A DNA stretch of 64,000 bases from Reyranella massiliensis 521 (lineage in GTDB: Bacteria > Pseudomonadota > Alphaproteobacteria > Reyranellales > Reyranellaceae): NCBI RefSeq assembly GCF_000312425.1, contig NZ_HE997181.1, positions 5,441,788 through 5,505,787 on the forward strand, read 5' to 3'. Positions 1 through 8,942 of this stretch are shown here, in pieces. The translations under genes were made by a program, and so were the position numbers. Every line of letters begins with the position of its first letter. Positions within the stretch are counted from its first letter, which is position 1. The notes under the pieces are model-generated. The model was given only the letters and a program-made list of their open reading frames with translations. It was not told the DNA's origin and ran no database searches.

Positions 1-116
1 GCGAACCGCTTGTCGAACGACGCCGGCAGGAACGAGCATCGAGCAAGCGCCTCGATCAACAGCCGGTCGGTTTCGTCGAGCGCGATCGCTCCGACACCGT
101 CAAACCTTGATGGCAT
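1..116 (-). CDS. Phage-region hypothetical protein, partial at the window edge
   Basis: On the minus strand an ATG at 116-114 opens a frame that stays open for at least 38 codons and leaves the window at base 1. The visible N-terminus reads MPSRFDGVGAIALDETDRLL and then a helix-like run. It overlaps the 3' end of the preceding gene by 17 bases, as is common in phage tail operons. I do not recognise the family. It is the next gene downstream of the tail-tip cassette. Only the first 38 or so residues can be seen, so no function is proposed. Confidence 0.5.
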   Translation of the reverse strand, partial: MPSRFDGVGAIALDETDRLLIEALARCSFLPASFDKRF

Positions 117-354
117 CGAGCACCTCCGCGAAGGCGGTCATTGCGCTGTTGAACGCCTCTTCGATCTCGACGATCTGCGCTTCGGTGCGGCAGCCGAGCA
201 CCGCGAGGTGAGCCCGCTTGTAGGCCCGACTTGCCAGCATGTCGGCCGACCAGATGACACGGTCACGCCGCCCGACCATGCGCATGTGGGCGCGCTGCTT
301 CTCGCGATCGAGCTCAGGCTCGGTAAGCCGGGTGTCGGGATCGACGAAACTCAT
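100..354 (-). CDS. Small phage protein, unknown function (84 aa)
   Basis: The start is the ATG at 354, which overlaps the TGA of the tail-tip gene in an ATGA junction; in-frame methionines further upstream lie inside that gene. The protein is 84 residues and charged, and begins MSFVDPDTRLTEPELDREKQ. It has predicted helices, including a C-terminal segment with alternating acidic and hydrophobic residues. There are no cysteines likely to bind metal and no membrane segment. Translational coupling to the tail-tip gene suggests a tail-related or late phage product. The family is not recognised. Confidence 0.6.
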   Translation of the reverse strand: MSFVDPDTRLTEPELDREKQRAHMRMVGRRDRVIWSADMLASRAYKRAHLAVLGCRTEAQIVEIEEAFNSAMTAFAEVLDAIKV

Positions 355-3300
355 GGCCGGATCGTCCCGACGCGCGTGCCGGTACTGCCAACCCACGTGA
401 TGTTGGCATTGCCGACAACGGCCGGACCTCCGGGGCCGCCTGCACCGCCGTTTGCACCACCATAGTTCAACGCACCGCCGCTGCCGCTGCTGCCAGGGCC
501 ACCCACGCCACCCGTGCCGGCATAAGCCCCCAGCGTGCCGCCGGTGCCGCCGGTGCCGCCCGTCGCGACACTGTCCATCATTCCTACTGCACCTGCGCTG
601 CCGTTACCCGCACCGCCCGCGCCGCCGTCCAAGGGATGAGCGACCATGATGGGCACGTCGCCACTCACCTCGGAAGTCTCATGGTAGGAGCCACCGCCGC
701 CTCCACCGCCGCCGCCGCCGCCACGGCCGCCGCGGATCGTGCCCGCGCTGTTGTCGACCTTGAGCGGCCCGGAGCTCGCGTCGAGGCCGACGCCACCCGC
801 GCCGCCGGGACCACCGGCGAAGGCCATCAACCCGCCCGGCGCGGCACTGCCTCCGGGACCACCTTCACCGGGCGCGCCATCGGCGCCCGAGATGGTGCCC
901 TTGTTGATCAATGTCGGCTGAAACCCTGCCGGCCAGGTGCCGCGCGCGACCCAGACAACATGCACGCCCGGATCAATCGTGATGGTGACGGCTTGCGCCG
1001 GGTTGCCCGTCCAGCCGCTGGCATTCGCCTTTGATCGCAGATTGAGAATGCTGGTGTTCGTGGTGACGTGAATGTCGAGCGGTTCGACCGGCGCGCCGAT
1101 CGGGGGCGGGTTCTCGACCTCCTCGGGGATCGGATCGTACATGCGCGGATCGTCGGGGATCGCCAGTATCTGAGCGCTGAGGTCGTTGCGCGGCGTCACG
1201 CCAATCACCTTCAGGCGCTTGGCATAGGCTGTGCCCAGACCGAACTGGACAATCGTTCGCTCCTTGCGGGCGCCCGTATAGATCGACGGCAGGGTGCCGG
1301 GGCCGACAACAATGCGATCGCCGTCGTCATTGGCCTTGGTCGCCGTAAACGGGCCAGTGAGCTCGCCCCTGAAGTTGCGGACTGCCAGATAGTGACTGCC
1401 GCCGGGCATGAAGGTCATTGGCTCCGACAAGGTCATGGTACGCGACGCGGCGTCCCATGCGAGCACCTCGGCGGACTGTCCCCACTTCGGCATGTCGTGG
1501 CTGACCGCGATGCCGTCGCCATACAGCACCATCAAGCCTTCTGCCTCGGTGCTGAAGCCAATGATGCGGCGGCGATAGCGATTGGCGCGTAAGAGGTTCC
1601 ACACAACCTCGCGGGCCTGGCTGCGCACGGTGACGCCGTGCAGCGCCACCGTCGAGAGGTTCATCTGCGGACTGTCATCGAACGCCTCGGTGATCGTGTC
1701 CGGTCGCCAGGAACGCGTATCCATGAACGTGCCGACGATCCCGTCCGACGTCGTATCGTCGATCAGCTTCTGCTCGATCTCGAAGGTCTCTGGCCTGATG
1801 TTCCTGGGAGTGAACATCATCACGGCGCCCACCGGTGGGAGATCACGCACCAGGCGCAGCTTCTGGCCCTGCACGATGCGTTCGGCGAGGCAGGCGCGGG
1901 CCACTCGGCCAAGCGCTTCCCATTCCGTGACGCTCTGATCCCAGACGAAGTTAAACTCCCATCCCTTTGCAGTGAAGTCGGCCTGGTTGGCATAGATGCC
2001 CGCCAGATCAATCTTGCTGTCGGGCTTGCGGCCGCCATAGTTCGCGTTGCGCACGATATCGACGAACGCGTCGCAGAGGCTGCGGGTCTCAACCTCCTCC
2101 GTGCCCATCTGGCCCGTCTCGAAATCGTAGGTCGGCAGCAGGCGCTGGGCGATGACGTTGACCTGTCGCGACGTGGTGCCGTTGAGGTCGCCGTTGACCT
2201 CCATCTTGATCACCATGCCGGTGACACCTTCCACCTTGCGATCCGTGGTCAACCGGCCGCGCAGGCCCGCCCAGCTCACATGATGGCCGGCGTTGGCGGC
2301 GGTGTCCTTCAGATCGGTGCGGCGCTGGCGGACCTGCCAGCGTCCGGCCGACGGTGTCCAGAAGCCCGTGGTGACGCGCTGAGCTGCACTGTCGGCGGCG
2401 CTGATGATGATGGGATCGAGATCGATCCAGGCGCCGACCGGCTCTCCCGTCACGTCGAGCGCCTGCACCTGGACCTCGACGGTAACGGTGCGGGTATCGA
2501 AGCCACCGGAGTTGTTGAAGCGGTAGAGCCCGCGCGGACAGATATTGTCGACCTCAAACCAGTCAATGGTGGTGCCGGGCGGGTTCGCGGCAAACGGTCC
2601 CTTCCAGGCGGAACCCTCGGCCGAATCTGGCAACTCGATGTCCGCAATGTCGCGGCACGGCAGAAGGCGCACATCGCAGATTGCGGGATTGGGCACGGCG
2701 CCGGGCTCGACCTTCTCGTAGACGATCGAAGAATAGGAGCTGATCGGCGTCTCGCCGATCCGCACTGCCTCGATGTTGCAACGGTCCTGGGTGACGATCA
2801 GGAACGCGCTGATGTACTGCTTGTTGCCCTCGTATCGGACGATCGGCGGCATGGCATAGTCGGGCACGACCATGTGACGGCCGTGCAGCACTGGGATCGG
2901 CTGCCCGAGCCGCGCGGTGTTCTGGCTGAAGCCACTCGACGAATAGGTGGGCGAGGTTTGCGCCGCCACGCCGGATGCGCCGGCATAGCCCGACGAATAG
3001 TTCTGCGCAGAGGGCGGCGGCTGGGCGAACAGCGACATGATGCCTCCCGCCGCCGCCGTCAACGCGATGCCAATGCCGGCCGTCAGCAGACTGCCGCCGA
3101 TCGTGCCGGCGGCAAAGGTCGCCGCCGACACACCTAACGCCGAGCCGAGCACCGGTGCTAAAAGCCCTGCCAGATAGGGAGCGGCGACTGCGACGGCGAC
3201 AGCCACCACGATGCTGATGATAGCTGACCCGCCGTTACCGCCGGCCGGAGGCGCGAAGAAGAGAACGACGTCAGCTTCGGCAACCACGGTGCGGCTCCAG

Positions 3301-3512
3301 TCCTTCCGCATCAGTGGCTTGCCGTTGAAGAAGCACACCGTGGCGCGATCGAACTCACGCACGCGCCGGCCGCCGATGCGGCGCACCGACGTATGGCGGC
3401 GCAGCGCCGGCAGCTTGCCTACGACCCTCCGCACGCTCATTGGGCGGCGCACGGCATGCACTTGCCGATCGGTCGGATTGAAGGGATTGGGAGTATGGAC
3501 GACGATGCCCAT
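351..3512 (-). CDS. Phage tail-tip / host-specificity protein (J-like) with glycine-rich C-terminus
   Basis: This 1053-residue protein is the largest of the phage module and has the position expected of a central tail fibre or host-specificity protein, directly after an NlpC-type peptidase gene. The start at 3512 forms a TGATG junction with the peptidase stop; longer frames run through the peptidase gene and are rejected. A hydrophobic alanine/glycine-rich stretch lies at about residues 97-163, as in the J-like proteins of many siphophages. A long middle part with beta-rich, FnIII-like character follows. From about residue 872 to 1039 the chain is dominated by Gly, Ala, Ser and Thr, with a run of 12 glycines, resembling the polyglycine-helix adhesins at phage fibre tips. 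It probably recognises the host surface at the tail tip. The role is inferred from length, order and composition. Confidence 0.85.
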   Translation of the reverse strand: MGIVVHTPNPFNPTDRQVHAVRRPMSVRRVVGKLPALRRHTSVRRIGGRRVREFDRATVCFFNGKPLMRKDWSRTVVAEADVVLFFAPPAGGNGGSAIISIVVAVAVAVAAPYLAGLLAPVLGSALGVSAATFAAGTIGGSLLTAGIGIALTAAAGGIMSLFAQPPPSAQNYSSGYAGASGVAAQTSPTYSSSGFSQNTARLGQPIPVLHGRHMVVPDYAMPPIVRYEGNKQYISAFLIVTQDRCNIEAVRIGETPISSYSSIVYEKVEPGAVPNPAICDVRLLPCRDIADIELPDSAEGSAWKGPFAANPPGTTIDWFEVDNICPRGLYRFNNSGGFDTRTVTVEVQVQALDVTGEPVGAWIDLDPIIISAADSAAQRVTTGFWTPSAGRWQVRQRRTDLKDTAANAGHHVSWAGLRGRLTTDRKVEGVTGMVIKMEVNGDLNGTTSRQVNVIAQRLLPTYDFETGQMGTEEVETRSLCDAFVDIVRNANYGGRKPDSKIDLAGIYANQADFTAKGWEFNFVWDQSVTEWEALGRVARACLAERIVQGQKLRLVRDLPPVGAVMMFTPRNIRPETFEIEQKLIDDTTSDGIVGTFMDTRSWRPDTITEAFDDSPQMNLSTVALHGVTVRSQAREVVWNLLRANRYRRRIIGFSTEAEGLMVLYGDGIAVSHDMPKWGQSAEVLAWDAASRTMTLSEPMTFMPGGSHYLAVRNFRGELTGPFTATKANDDGDRIVVGPGTLPSIYTGARKERTIVQFGLGTAYAKRLKVIGVTPRNDLSAQILAIPDDPRMYDPIPEEVENPPPIGAPVEPLDIHVTTNTSILNLRSKANASGWTGNPAQAVTITIDPGVHVVWVARGTWPAGFQPTLINKGTISGADGAPGEGGPGGSAAPGGLMAFAGGPGGAGGVGLDASSGPLKVDNSAGTIRGGRGGGGGGGGGGGSYHETSEVSGDVPIMVAHPLDGGAGGAGNGSAGAVGMMDSVATGGTGGTGGTLGAYAGTGGVGGPGSSGSGGALNYGGANGGAGGPGGPAVVGNANITWVGSTGTRVGTIRP

Positions 3513-3949
3513 CAGGCAGCGCCCAGATAGCGATAGAAGCCGCGAAGCCGCCAGCCCGCGGCTCTGAGATGGAACAGCGAATGCAGAGCCGCACCGCCCT
3601 CCGGGCAATGCAGCACCGAGGGCTCGCGGGCATCGCCGACATAGACGCCGACATGGGTCGGCATCTTCCAGTACGACAGAAGCACGCCGTCGCCGCTGGC
3701 AGGGGTGTCGATCTCCTTCCAGCCAAACTCGGTGGCGAGCACCGGCAGGATACGCGCCGTCGTCCCGCGGCTCCTTGGCGAGGGCACGAAGGCGACGTCG
3801 CGGCCGAACTGCTCGCGCTGGACCCATCGGAAGTGGCTCCAGCAGTCGTATGCGCCCGGTCCCTGTGCGCCCTGTTCGTAGGCGACGGCGAGGAAGCGCT
3901 CCGACCAGTGACGCTGCAACTCGCCCACGCTCACGCTCCGATCAGCCAC
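3512..3949 (-). CDS. Phage NlpC/P60-type cell wall peptidase, tail assembly (145 aa)
   Basis: The protein carries an NlpC/P60-like (C40) layout: Cys36 in YDCWSHF, His99 in PTHVGVYVG, and a possible third residue at His114. This matches the Cys-His-polar triad of phage tail peptidases such as lambda K-like proteins and GTA gp14. It would cleave peptidoglycan peptides during DNA entry and is probably carried at the tail tip. The start used is GTG at 3949, which overlaps the preceding gene by 19 bases. The stop overlaps the tail-tip start by one base. At 145 residues it has the catalytic domain only, with no JAB domain. Confidence 0.8.
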   Translation of the reverse strand: MADRSVSVGELQRHWSERFLAVAYEQGAQGPGAYDCWSHFRWVQREQFGRDVAFVPSPRSRGTTARILPVLATEFGWKEIDTPASGDGVLLSYWKMPTHVGVYVGDAREPSVLHCPEGGAALHSLFHLRAAGWRLRGFYRYLGAA

Positions 3950-4476
3950 GGAAACTCCCGCGCGGTGTAGACGCGCGAGGGGAAGGCGCGGTCGAACTCG
4001 ATGTCCACGCGCGCGGTGGCCCGTGATGTGACGGGGTTCATCTTCACATTGGAGAGATCGTAGGTCGGCGGCGGGATCATCTGCGGCTCGCTGGGATCGC
4101 TCGCGAGATAGGGCCGATAGGCGATCTGGACTTTGCGGGCGTCGCCCTGGGCGCGGTCGAGCTGCTCCATCAACAAGCCGCTGACATTGTCGATCTCGAT
4201 CTGCAGCTCGGTCCGCGCCGTCGGCTCGATCGGCGCCAGCAGGAAGCGGAAGGCGAGCGACCGGAATGTCACGGTCTGGCCCGGCCGCACCGGCGCATCG
4301 ATCTCCAATGTGCCCTCGAAGTCGGCTTCGTCCGTCGTCACCCAGGCGGAGTCCGGCAATCCGTCTTCCCCCAGGAATGCAGGATGACGAAGCTCAAGGG
4401 TGCTAATCAGCACTTCGTCGGTGGGGGCCATGGCATAGGCTTCCGCCATGGCTTCCTTCAGTGTCGGATCGGGCAT
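3931..4476 (-). CDS. DUF1833 family phage tail protein (181 aa)
   Basis: The ATG at 4476 begins MPDPTLKEAMAEAYAMAP, the usual N-terminus of DUF1833 proteins. These sit just before the NlpC peptidase in many siphophage tail operons. The body is beta-rich, with the family-like ending RVYTAREFPWLIGA. It starts one base after the stop of the preceding small gene and overlaps the peptidase start by 19 bases. DUF1833 proteins are thought to belong to the distal tail, but their biochemical function is unknown. The call rests on recall of the family pattern and on gene order. Confidence 0.75.
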   Translation of the reverse strand: MPDPTLKEAMAEAYAMAPTDEVLISTLELRHPAFLGEDGLPDSAWVTTDEADFEGTLEIDAPVRPGQTVTFRSLAFRFLLAPIEPTARTELQIEIDNVSGLLMEQLDRAQGDARKVQIAYRPYLASDPSEPQMIPPPTYDLSNVKMNPVTSRATARVDIEFDRAFPSRVYTAREFPWLIGA

Positions 4477-4477
4477 C

Positions 4478-4699
4478 TCAGGCCTTCTTCTGCCGTGCGC
4501 GCGCCAGCCGGGCATTGCGCACAGCGCTCAGCTCCTGGAACACGGGCAAGACGCTGCTCGCGATCTCTAAACCGCCGTTGCGCACGGCATCGTCCAATGC
4601 AGCCGTGAGGATCACGATCGAACGACCGGATAGCGGGGTGCGGTAAACAGTCTCCGCGTCCGGTAGAGGAACCGTCGTAGCAGATTGACGCGAGTTCAT
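4478..4699 (-). CDS. Small phage tail-region protein (73 aa)
   Basis: The start is the ATG at 4699, in an ATGA overlap with the stop of the gene before it; upstream methionines in this frame lie inside that gene. The product is 73 residues, begins MNSRQSATTVPLPDAETVYR, and ends in a basic stretch (ARLARARQKKA). No known domain, cysteine pair or membrane segment is visible. Coupling on both sides places it in the tail operon. A chaperone-like or structural role is possible but not shown. Confidence 0.6.
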   Translation of the reverse strand: MNSRQSATTVPLPDAETVYRTPLSGRSIVILTAALDDAVRNGGLEIASSVLPVFQELSAVRNARLARARQKKA

Positions 4700-4992
4700 G
4701 CGTCCTCCGCACCGACGAACAACGGCTCGCTGGAGCCCGCCAGCGCGAAGGTCTTGGCGTGCTCGTAGAGAGCGCTCCAAGTTACGGAAGGCAATTGAGT
4801 ATTGGGTTCCGGTGTCAGCAGGATATCCACCTGCTTCAACGGAACCTTGCCGGCCACGCGGGCAGCTTCGTTCACATACCCGGCCATGTAATACCTGATG
4901 GTCATGGCGAGGACATCGTACTCGGCGCGGACGATCCGCCAGTAGGTGGCGGCGGCGCCGCTATCGGTGTCGATCGACTTCAAGAGAGCCAC
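4696..4992 (-). CDS. Small phage protein with GTG start (98 aa)
   Basis: A clear AGGAG at 5004-5000 lies seven bases before a GTG at 4992-4990. This decides the start over a longer open frame that runs into the tail fibre gene. The 98-residue product begins VALLKSIDTDSGAAATYWRI. It has an amphipathic pattern with YYMAGY and several predicted beta strands. It resembles small proteins found beside tail fibres in lambdoid siphophages, but I cannot name the family. It overlaps the next gene by an ATGA junction. Confidence 0.65.
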   Translation of the reverse strand: MALLKSIDTDSGAAATYWRIVRAEYDVLAMTIRYYMAGYVNEAARVAGKVPLKQVDILLTPEPNTQLPSVTWSALYEHAKTFALAGSSEPLFVGAEDA

Positions 4993-5018
4993 GGTTCTAC
5001 TCCTGTTGAAATTGGGAA

Positions 5019-6086
5019 CTAGGACGCCGCGCGCACGCGCACGCCGGCGATGCCGATCGTGTAAGTGGAGCCGGTGTTGTTGTTGATGCGGTAGACACCA
5101 CCGGAGTATTCCAGGCCGATCTTGCCGCTGCCGGGCGTGCCGGCTGCGTAGATGGTCGCGGTCTGAGCAACCAGAATGACGATGCCTCCGCCACAGATGA
5201 AGAGTGCACACTGGCCGGTCGTATTCTCCGTCAACACGACCAGACCGGCGCCCGCAGCCAAACTGAAGGTTCCGCCAACTCCGATTGTCTGCGAGATGCC
5301 TGTCGTGTCGAATGGCCAGACCGCACCGCTCTTGGCGACGAACGCGCCCGCACCGAGCGAGCCGAAGGCGCTGGCATCGGCCAGGACCGCTTCGATTGTC
5401 GTTCCGCTTCGCCGCAAACCGGGGAAGCTCGACGTGGTGCCGCCAAACATGAGCTGTGCGGTCGCGGTGAGCTCCAGGCCAGACGAAACAGTGCGCCAGA
5501 TCTCTGAGCTACCGACCGCGGCCACCAGGGCGCCTGTGCCCGCGCTGCTGTTGCCCCAGAAGGTAAGTGACGGACCGTTGTTGTTCGTGAAGCCTACGGT
5601 TCCTGCATCAGCCGCCGCTTCGCCAGCCATCTTGTAGTTCGAGGCATGGATGCTGGCGACAGGCGACGCGGGCGCGCCGAGAGAAATGAATGAACCATTG
5701 GGCACGAGATGGCCGGCCGATTGGAGGGTCCATCGAGCCAACCCGCCCGTCAGAAGCTGCATGGAGCCACTGACGCTGGTGCCGTAAAACTGGATGGCTG
5801 GGCCATTGACGTTGGTGAAGCCCACAGTTCCGGCATCGCTTACAAGTTCGTTGCCGATGGCGAAATTCGGAGCCTTCACGGTGCCGGACAAGGTGCCGCC
5901 TGCGAGGGGCAGGAACCCGCCGACCAATTCAGCAGCCACTCGCGATAGCGTCTTCACGCTCTGGCCAGTGGGCAGGACGATAGAGCTCGCGGGGCCAGTC
6001 GCCGGCCCTTGCACGATCGCGCGCATGATCGAAGCATCGGCAACCAGCATGTCGCGGGCGGCAATAAGGTCTGAGGCTAGGCTCAT
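5019..6086 (-). CDS. Phage tail fibre / appendage protein with internal repeats (355 aa)
   Basis: Translation starts at the ATG at 6086, in an ATGA overlap with the upstream gene. The N-terminus (MSLASDLIAARDMLVADASI) is alpha-helical. The motif LAGGTLSGTVKAPNF is of the kind common at the head of phage fibre repeat regions. Two imperfect repeats centred on DAGTVGFTN, NGP and a following aromatic strand are visible in the middle. The C-terminus is rich in Gly, Thr and Ser and has the look of a trimeric beta fibre. It is probably a virion appendage. It has no cysteine motif and no recognisable intramolecular chaperone domain. Confidence 0.7.
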   Translation of the reverse strand: MSLASDLIAARDMLVADASIMRAIVQGPATGPASSIVLPTGQSVKTLSRVAAELVGGFLPLAGGTLSGTVKAPNFAIGNELVSDAGTVGFTNVNGPAIQFYGTSVSGSMQLLTGGLARWTLQSAGHLVPNGSFISLGAPASPVASIHASNYKMAGEAAADAGTVGFTNNNGPSLTFWGNSSAGTGALVAAVGSSEIWRTVSSGLELTATAQLMFGGTTSSFPGLRRSGTTIEAVLADASAFGSLGAGAFVAKSGAVWPFDTTGISQTIGVGGTFSLAAGAGLVVLTENTTGQCALFICGGGIVILVAQTATIYAAGTPGSGKIGLEYSGGVYRINNNTGSTYTIGIAGVRVRAAS

Positions 6087-6658
6087 GGATTGCTCCAAAG
6101 TCCGTTTAGAAGTGGGTGAAACGTGTGGACGGCGCCGATAAATGTCGGCACGTCCTCGCCGATCGCGGTCGGATCGTCGTCGAGCGACGGCCACAGCGCG
6201 GTCGCGACGACGTGATGGACGCGGGGGATCGCGGCGAAGAGCGCGTCGCCCGACTCGGCAACCAGAATGGCATAGTCTTCTTCGCTGAGCCGCGGGATCT
6301 CGCGGACTTCCAGCGTGGCGCTGACCTGCCACAGATGGCCGGCTTGCTTTGGCTGGTTGATCTCGCCCTTGAAGCGCACCTCGCAAATGACGAGGCCGAC
6401 ATAAGTGAGCAGCCTCATGCCGAACCAAGCCGTACCTTCGTCGGCCTGATGCTCATGGAAGCCCTGCAGGAGCATCAACTCGTATTGTGTCAGCTCCCAA
6501 ACAACGGCGAGCTCTGTTGGTTTCTGTCGGCCGTTCCGTCGAACACGCCCAGCGCCCTGTTCGAGTTCGGTTCGACGAACGTTCGGACGCGGCTTCAGCA
6601 CATAGCCCTGCTTCAGCGGCAGGGGGATCGTGTCAGGATAGAAGGTGTCGACGGCCAT
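6083..6658 (-). CDS. Phage minor tail protein, unknown family (191 aa)
   Basis: The gene starts at 6658, three bases after the tape measure gene ends, and overlaps the tail fibre start by ATGA. The protein begins MAVDTFYPDTIPLPLKQGYV and contains PRPNVRRTELEQGAGRVRRN followed by strands typical of small tail-completion or distal-tail proteins. The position right after the tape measure is that of the lambda M / DUF2460-type distal tail proteins. However, the signature of DUF2460 itself is not evident. A distal-tail role is inferred from gene order only. Confidence 0.65.
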   Translation of the reverse strand: MAVDTFYPDTIPLPLKQGYVLKPRPNVRRTELEQGAGRVRRNGRQKPTELAVVWELTQYELMLLQGFHEHQADEGTAWFGMRLLTYVGLVICEVRFKGEINQPKQAGHLWQVSATLEVREIPRLSEEDYAILVAESGDALFAAIPRVHHVVATALWPSLDDDPTAIGEDVPTFIGAVHTFHPLLNGLWSNP

Positions 6659-6661
6659 GGC

Positions 6662-8935
6662 TCAGCCTCTGCCCCGCCGCGACAAGCCCCACCGCTGCTC
6701 GACAGCACCGGTGAACCTTCCGCGACCGGCGGACACCTGGTCGGCCATGTAGTCGGAGATCTTCTCCAGGATGACCTCAAACTCCATGCCGCCTTGGCCG
6801 TCGTCTCGCGTCTGGCCCTCCTGCGCCTCAAGCGGCGGCCCCATGTTCACGAGCTTCAACGTGACAGGCCGGGCGTCGCCGCCGCGGCCACGGCCGCGCG
6901 AGTTGCGATGCCGCGGGTCGTCCTCCGTCAGCACTTCCTCACCACGGCGGGCGATGATCGGGATTTCATCGGCGGCCAAGCCCACGATGCCGCCGCCATG
7001 GAACTTGGGCGCACCGGCAAAGGCCATGGCTGGCACGGTACGCGGCGGGCCGACCAGCGCGCCAACGATGCCGCCGGTGTGCGCCTGGCCAACGCCGCCG
7101 ACGCCGCCGCCGCTACCGAACAAACCACCGATCCAGGAACCGATGCCGCCGAGCAAAGACCCGCCGCCGCCACCACCGCCGAAGACGCCACCGAGGGCGT
7201 TGGAGATCGGACCGGTAATCGTCTGACGAACGGCAATGCGCGCCACGTCGGCCAGGATCGAATTGGTGAGGTCGCTGAAGTTCAGCTTGCCGGTCATGAC
7301 GAACTGGACGATCGCGTCCTCGCCCTGCCGCATGGCGTTCTGCGTCGCCTGCGCGGCCTGTGCTCCGGCGTTCTGTGCTTCTTCGGCGTAACGACGGAAG
7401 CCGGCAGCCATGCCATCTGTCGCAGATCGGCTGCTTTCCAGCCGCTGCTGGTCGTAGGCTTTCGACGCCTCGCTGACAGTCTTGGCCGACAGTTCGCCCG
7501 TCGCCTGCAGTTCCTGCAGGTTGGCCATCTGTTGCCGGTAGGCGAGCTCGGGATCGTACTGCTGATTAAGCTGGTTGGCCGCGCGCTTGCGGTCGAGCTC
7601 GAGCTGCTGGCGCGAAAGGCGATCGTAGGCGCCGATCTGCTTCTCGGCCGCCGCAACGATGGCGTCCGAACCTGACGCCTCTGCCTGCGCGCGCAGTTCG
7701 GTCGCCATGGCGGCGACGCGATTGACGCGCTCGGCCTCACGGGACGCCTCTGCCGACACCTTCTCGGCCGAGGCGACACGTTCAAGGCCGGCGACCTCTT
7801 CGGCATAAGCGCGGTTCTTCTCGGCCGCGGCCTGCACGGTCGCAGCGGCGTTCTTCTCAAGCGTCTCCTGCGCGATGGCGCCCGCGGTACCTGGCGCGAT
7901 CGATCCCTGCGCTTCGGCCGCCTGCGCCGCGCCGATCGCGGCGGCACGAAGTCCGGCGGCGCGTGACGTGCCGTAGGCCTCGGCAACGGCAAGAGCCGCA
8001 CGGGCTTCGTCGCCCAGCGCCGCGATCTGCTCCCGCGTCGCGGTCGACTGTTGCGCCAGCGTGTTGCTACGCGCCTGGTTCGCCTTAGCGATCGCCTGGT
8101 CGTGACTGTCGCCGGCCTTCCGCGCCGCATCGTACACCTGGTCGAACGCGCGCTCGGCCGCCTGCGCATGCTGCGGCAGGCTGGCGTACTTCTTCTCCAG
8201 GTCGATCGAGCGCTGAAGCTCTTCGGATGTGGTCTTGAGGCCGTAGAGCTTGCCGTCCGTTTCCGCGAGAGCCTGCTGCGCCGACTTCAGGGCCTCGGGC
8301 GACAGCAATCCTTCCTTGATCGCACGATCGAGCTGGTCGCGCTTGCCCTGAAGCTTCCTCGCCTCTTCGTTGATCGTGTTGTATTGAGCGACCAGTTCGT
8401 GAGCGGCTTTCTTCTGCCGCTCGATCGCCGCCTGCGCCTGCTGCTGCTGTGCGGCCTGCTGCTGCTCTCCGGACGCAGAGCCGCGCGCGTTGAGCTGGCT
8501 GTCGATGTACGCGAGGTTCGCCTTGAGATTGGCGACCCGCTGTTCGGTGGCGCGGATGTCGCGGTCGAAATGATGGAGATCGGCCGGCGCGGCCGTTGAG
8601 CGATCCTTCTGGAGGATCTGCAGTTCGGCGAGCGCATTGTCATAGGAGCGCTTTGCGTCAGCGCGATCCTGTGCAGTCGGTCCGCTCGCTGCCGGGTTTG
8701 GAGCACCCGCCGCGCCGCCTGGTACGCCTGGCGGTCCGCCGATCGCCATGGCCGCGCCGTTGACGATATGACCGCCCGCCCAGATCATGGCGGCCGTGAC
8801 CGGGTTGTTGGCCACGGCATCCTTGAACTTCACCCAGGCGTTGGCGAGCTTGTTGAGGTTCTGCTCGGTCGGCGACAGGCCCTGTTCGTTGAGGCCCTTG
8901 AAGCGACGCTCGGCCGCCTCGATCATCGGCTTCAT
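6662..8935 (-). pseudogene. Phage tail tape measure protein, N-terminally truncated
   Basis: About 757 codons of an alanine-, glutamine- and glutamate-rich coiled-coil protein can be read. It ends in a Gly-rich stretch and the segment GGIVGLAADEIPIIARRGEEV, which is typical of the C-terminus of lambda-type tape measure proteins. Such proteins usually have several hundred more residues at the N-terminus, including a conserved head domain. Here the frame stops being phage-like at about 8940, where an oppositely oriented transporter gene begins. An ATG at 8935 follows an AGGAG that lies in host-derived sequence, so some translation is possible, but the gene is best read as a fragment. Tape measure proteins set tail length and reach the cytoplasm during injection. 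A tail made from this copy is unlikely to be normal. Confidence 0.75.
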
Positions 8936-8942
8936 CCATCTC

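Noticed and set aside
418..720. Plus-strand proline-rich proteins at the glycine-rich region
   Set aside because: They are the antisense of the tail-tip glycine-rich codons.
1638..3137. Open frame of 499 codons on the plus strand opposite the tail-tip gene
   Set aside because: Opposite strand to the recognised tail-tip protein, with no domain.
1..8940. Gene transfer agent tail cluster
   Set aside because: The NlpC peptidase then tail-tip order resembles GTA g14-g15, but the DUF2460 and DUF2163 genes of a GTA are not recognisable, and DUF1833, a variable fibre and a large tape measure point to an ordinary siphophage tail.
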